6,785 bases of DNA, taken from assembly GCA_964582415.1 (NCBI GenBank), contig CAZOSF010000094.1, positions 1-6,785 on the forward strand. Direction: 5' to 3'. Positions 6,757 to 6,785 of the stretch are shown one piece after another; position 1 is the stretch's first letter; every line of letters starts with the position of its first letter. The notes under the pieces are model-generated. The model worked only from the letters and a program-made list of their open reading frames with translations, had not been told where the DNA came from and did no database searches. A program made the translations under genes and the position numbers. Origin of the DNA: CAZOSF01 sp964582415. Lineage in GTDB: Bacteria > Bacteroidota > Bacteroidia > Flavobacteriales > Flavobacteriaceae.

Positions 6757-6785
6757 CATTATGATATTTCAATAAATAATTTTAG

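Noticed and set aside
4193..6772. Minus-strand open frames opposite clpC, including 5387-5767 and two overlapping frames at 6158-6413
   Set aside because: They are shadows of clpC codons. The frame ending at 6772 also runs through the terminator hairpin. None shows a protein family pattern.
1..6785. Mobile elements, CRISPR arrays, tRNA or rRNA genes, or a novel defence-type system
   Set aside because: The window is filled by three intact housekeeping-style genes. No transposase, repeat-spacer pattern, terminal inverted repeats or RNA gene was seen.

Overview
The window looks like an ordinary chromosomal housekeeping segment from a member of the Bacteroidota, most likely a (marine) Flavobacteriaceae. 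The evidence is the flavobacterial style of the GyrA and ClpC proteins, an 'FAQ'-type signal peptide on the third protein, AT-rich intergenic DNA, and a textbook Bacteroidota promoter (TTG, 20 bp, TAnnTTTG) at the right edge. Family assignments come from reading the proteins by eye, not from a database search.

Layout from left to right. Positions 1-39 can be read as the last codons of a plus-strand gene that ends in TAA. A bidirectional intrinsic terminator (38-68) follows at once and also ends the minus-strand unit arriving from the right. That unit is gyrA (1365-3887, DNA gyrase subunit A) followed 15 nt later by an exported tetratricopeptide-repeat protein of unknown role (84-1349). The two are probably one transcript. 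A 264-bp divergent intergenic region (3888-4151) separates gyrA from plus-strand clpC (4152-6704), a complete ClpC-type AAA+ unfoldase with a ClpP-docking loop. The clpC stop codon lies inside the stem of its own intrinsic terminator (6682-6714). The final 70 bases hold a strong promoter for a gene beyond the window.

How the genes relate. gyrA and clpC share only a divergent regulatory region, and nothing ties their biochemistry together directly. Gyrase introduces negative supercoils with GyrB, which is not in the window. ClpC should feed unfolded substrates to ClpP, also not in the window. The TPR protein is exported, so its link to gyrA is probably transcriptional rather than functional.

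I see no mobile element, CRISPR array, RNA gene or novel multi-gene system here. The most notable points are small: a perfect Shine-Dalgarno sequence on clpC in a phylum that mostly does without one, with a weak possible sequestering partner upstream; loss of one of the two phosphoarginine-site glutamates in the ClpC N-domain; an atypical GyrA-box with a second box-like motif in a later blade; and a terminator embedded in the clpC reading frame.
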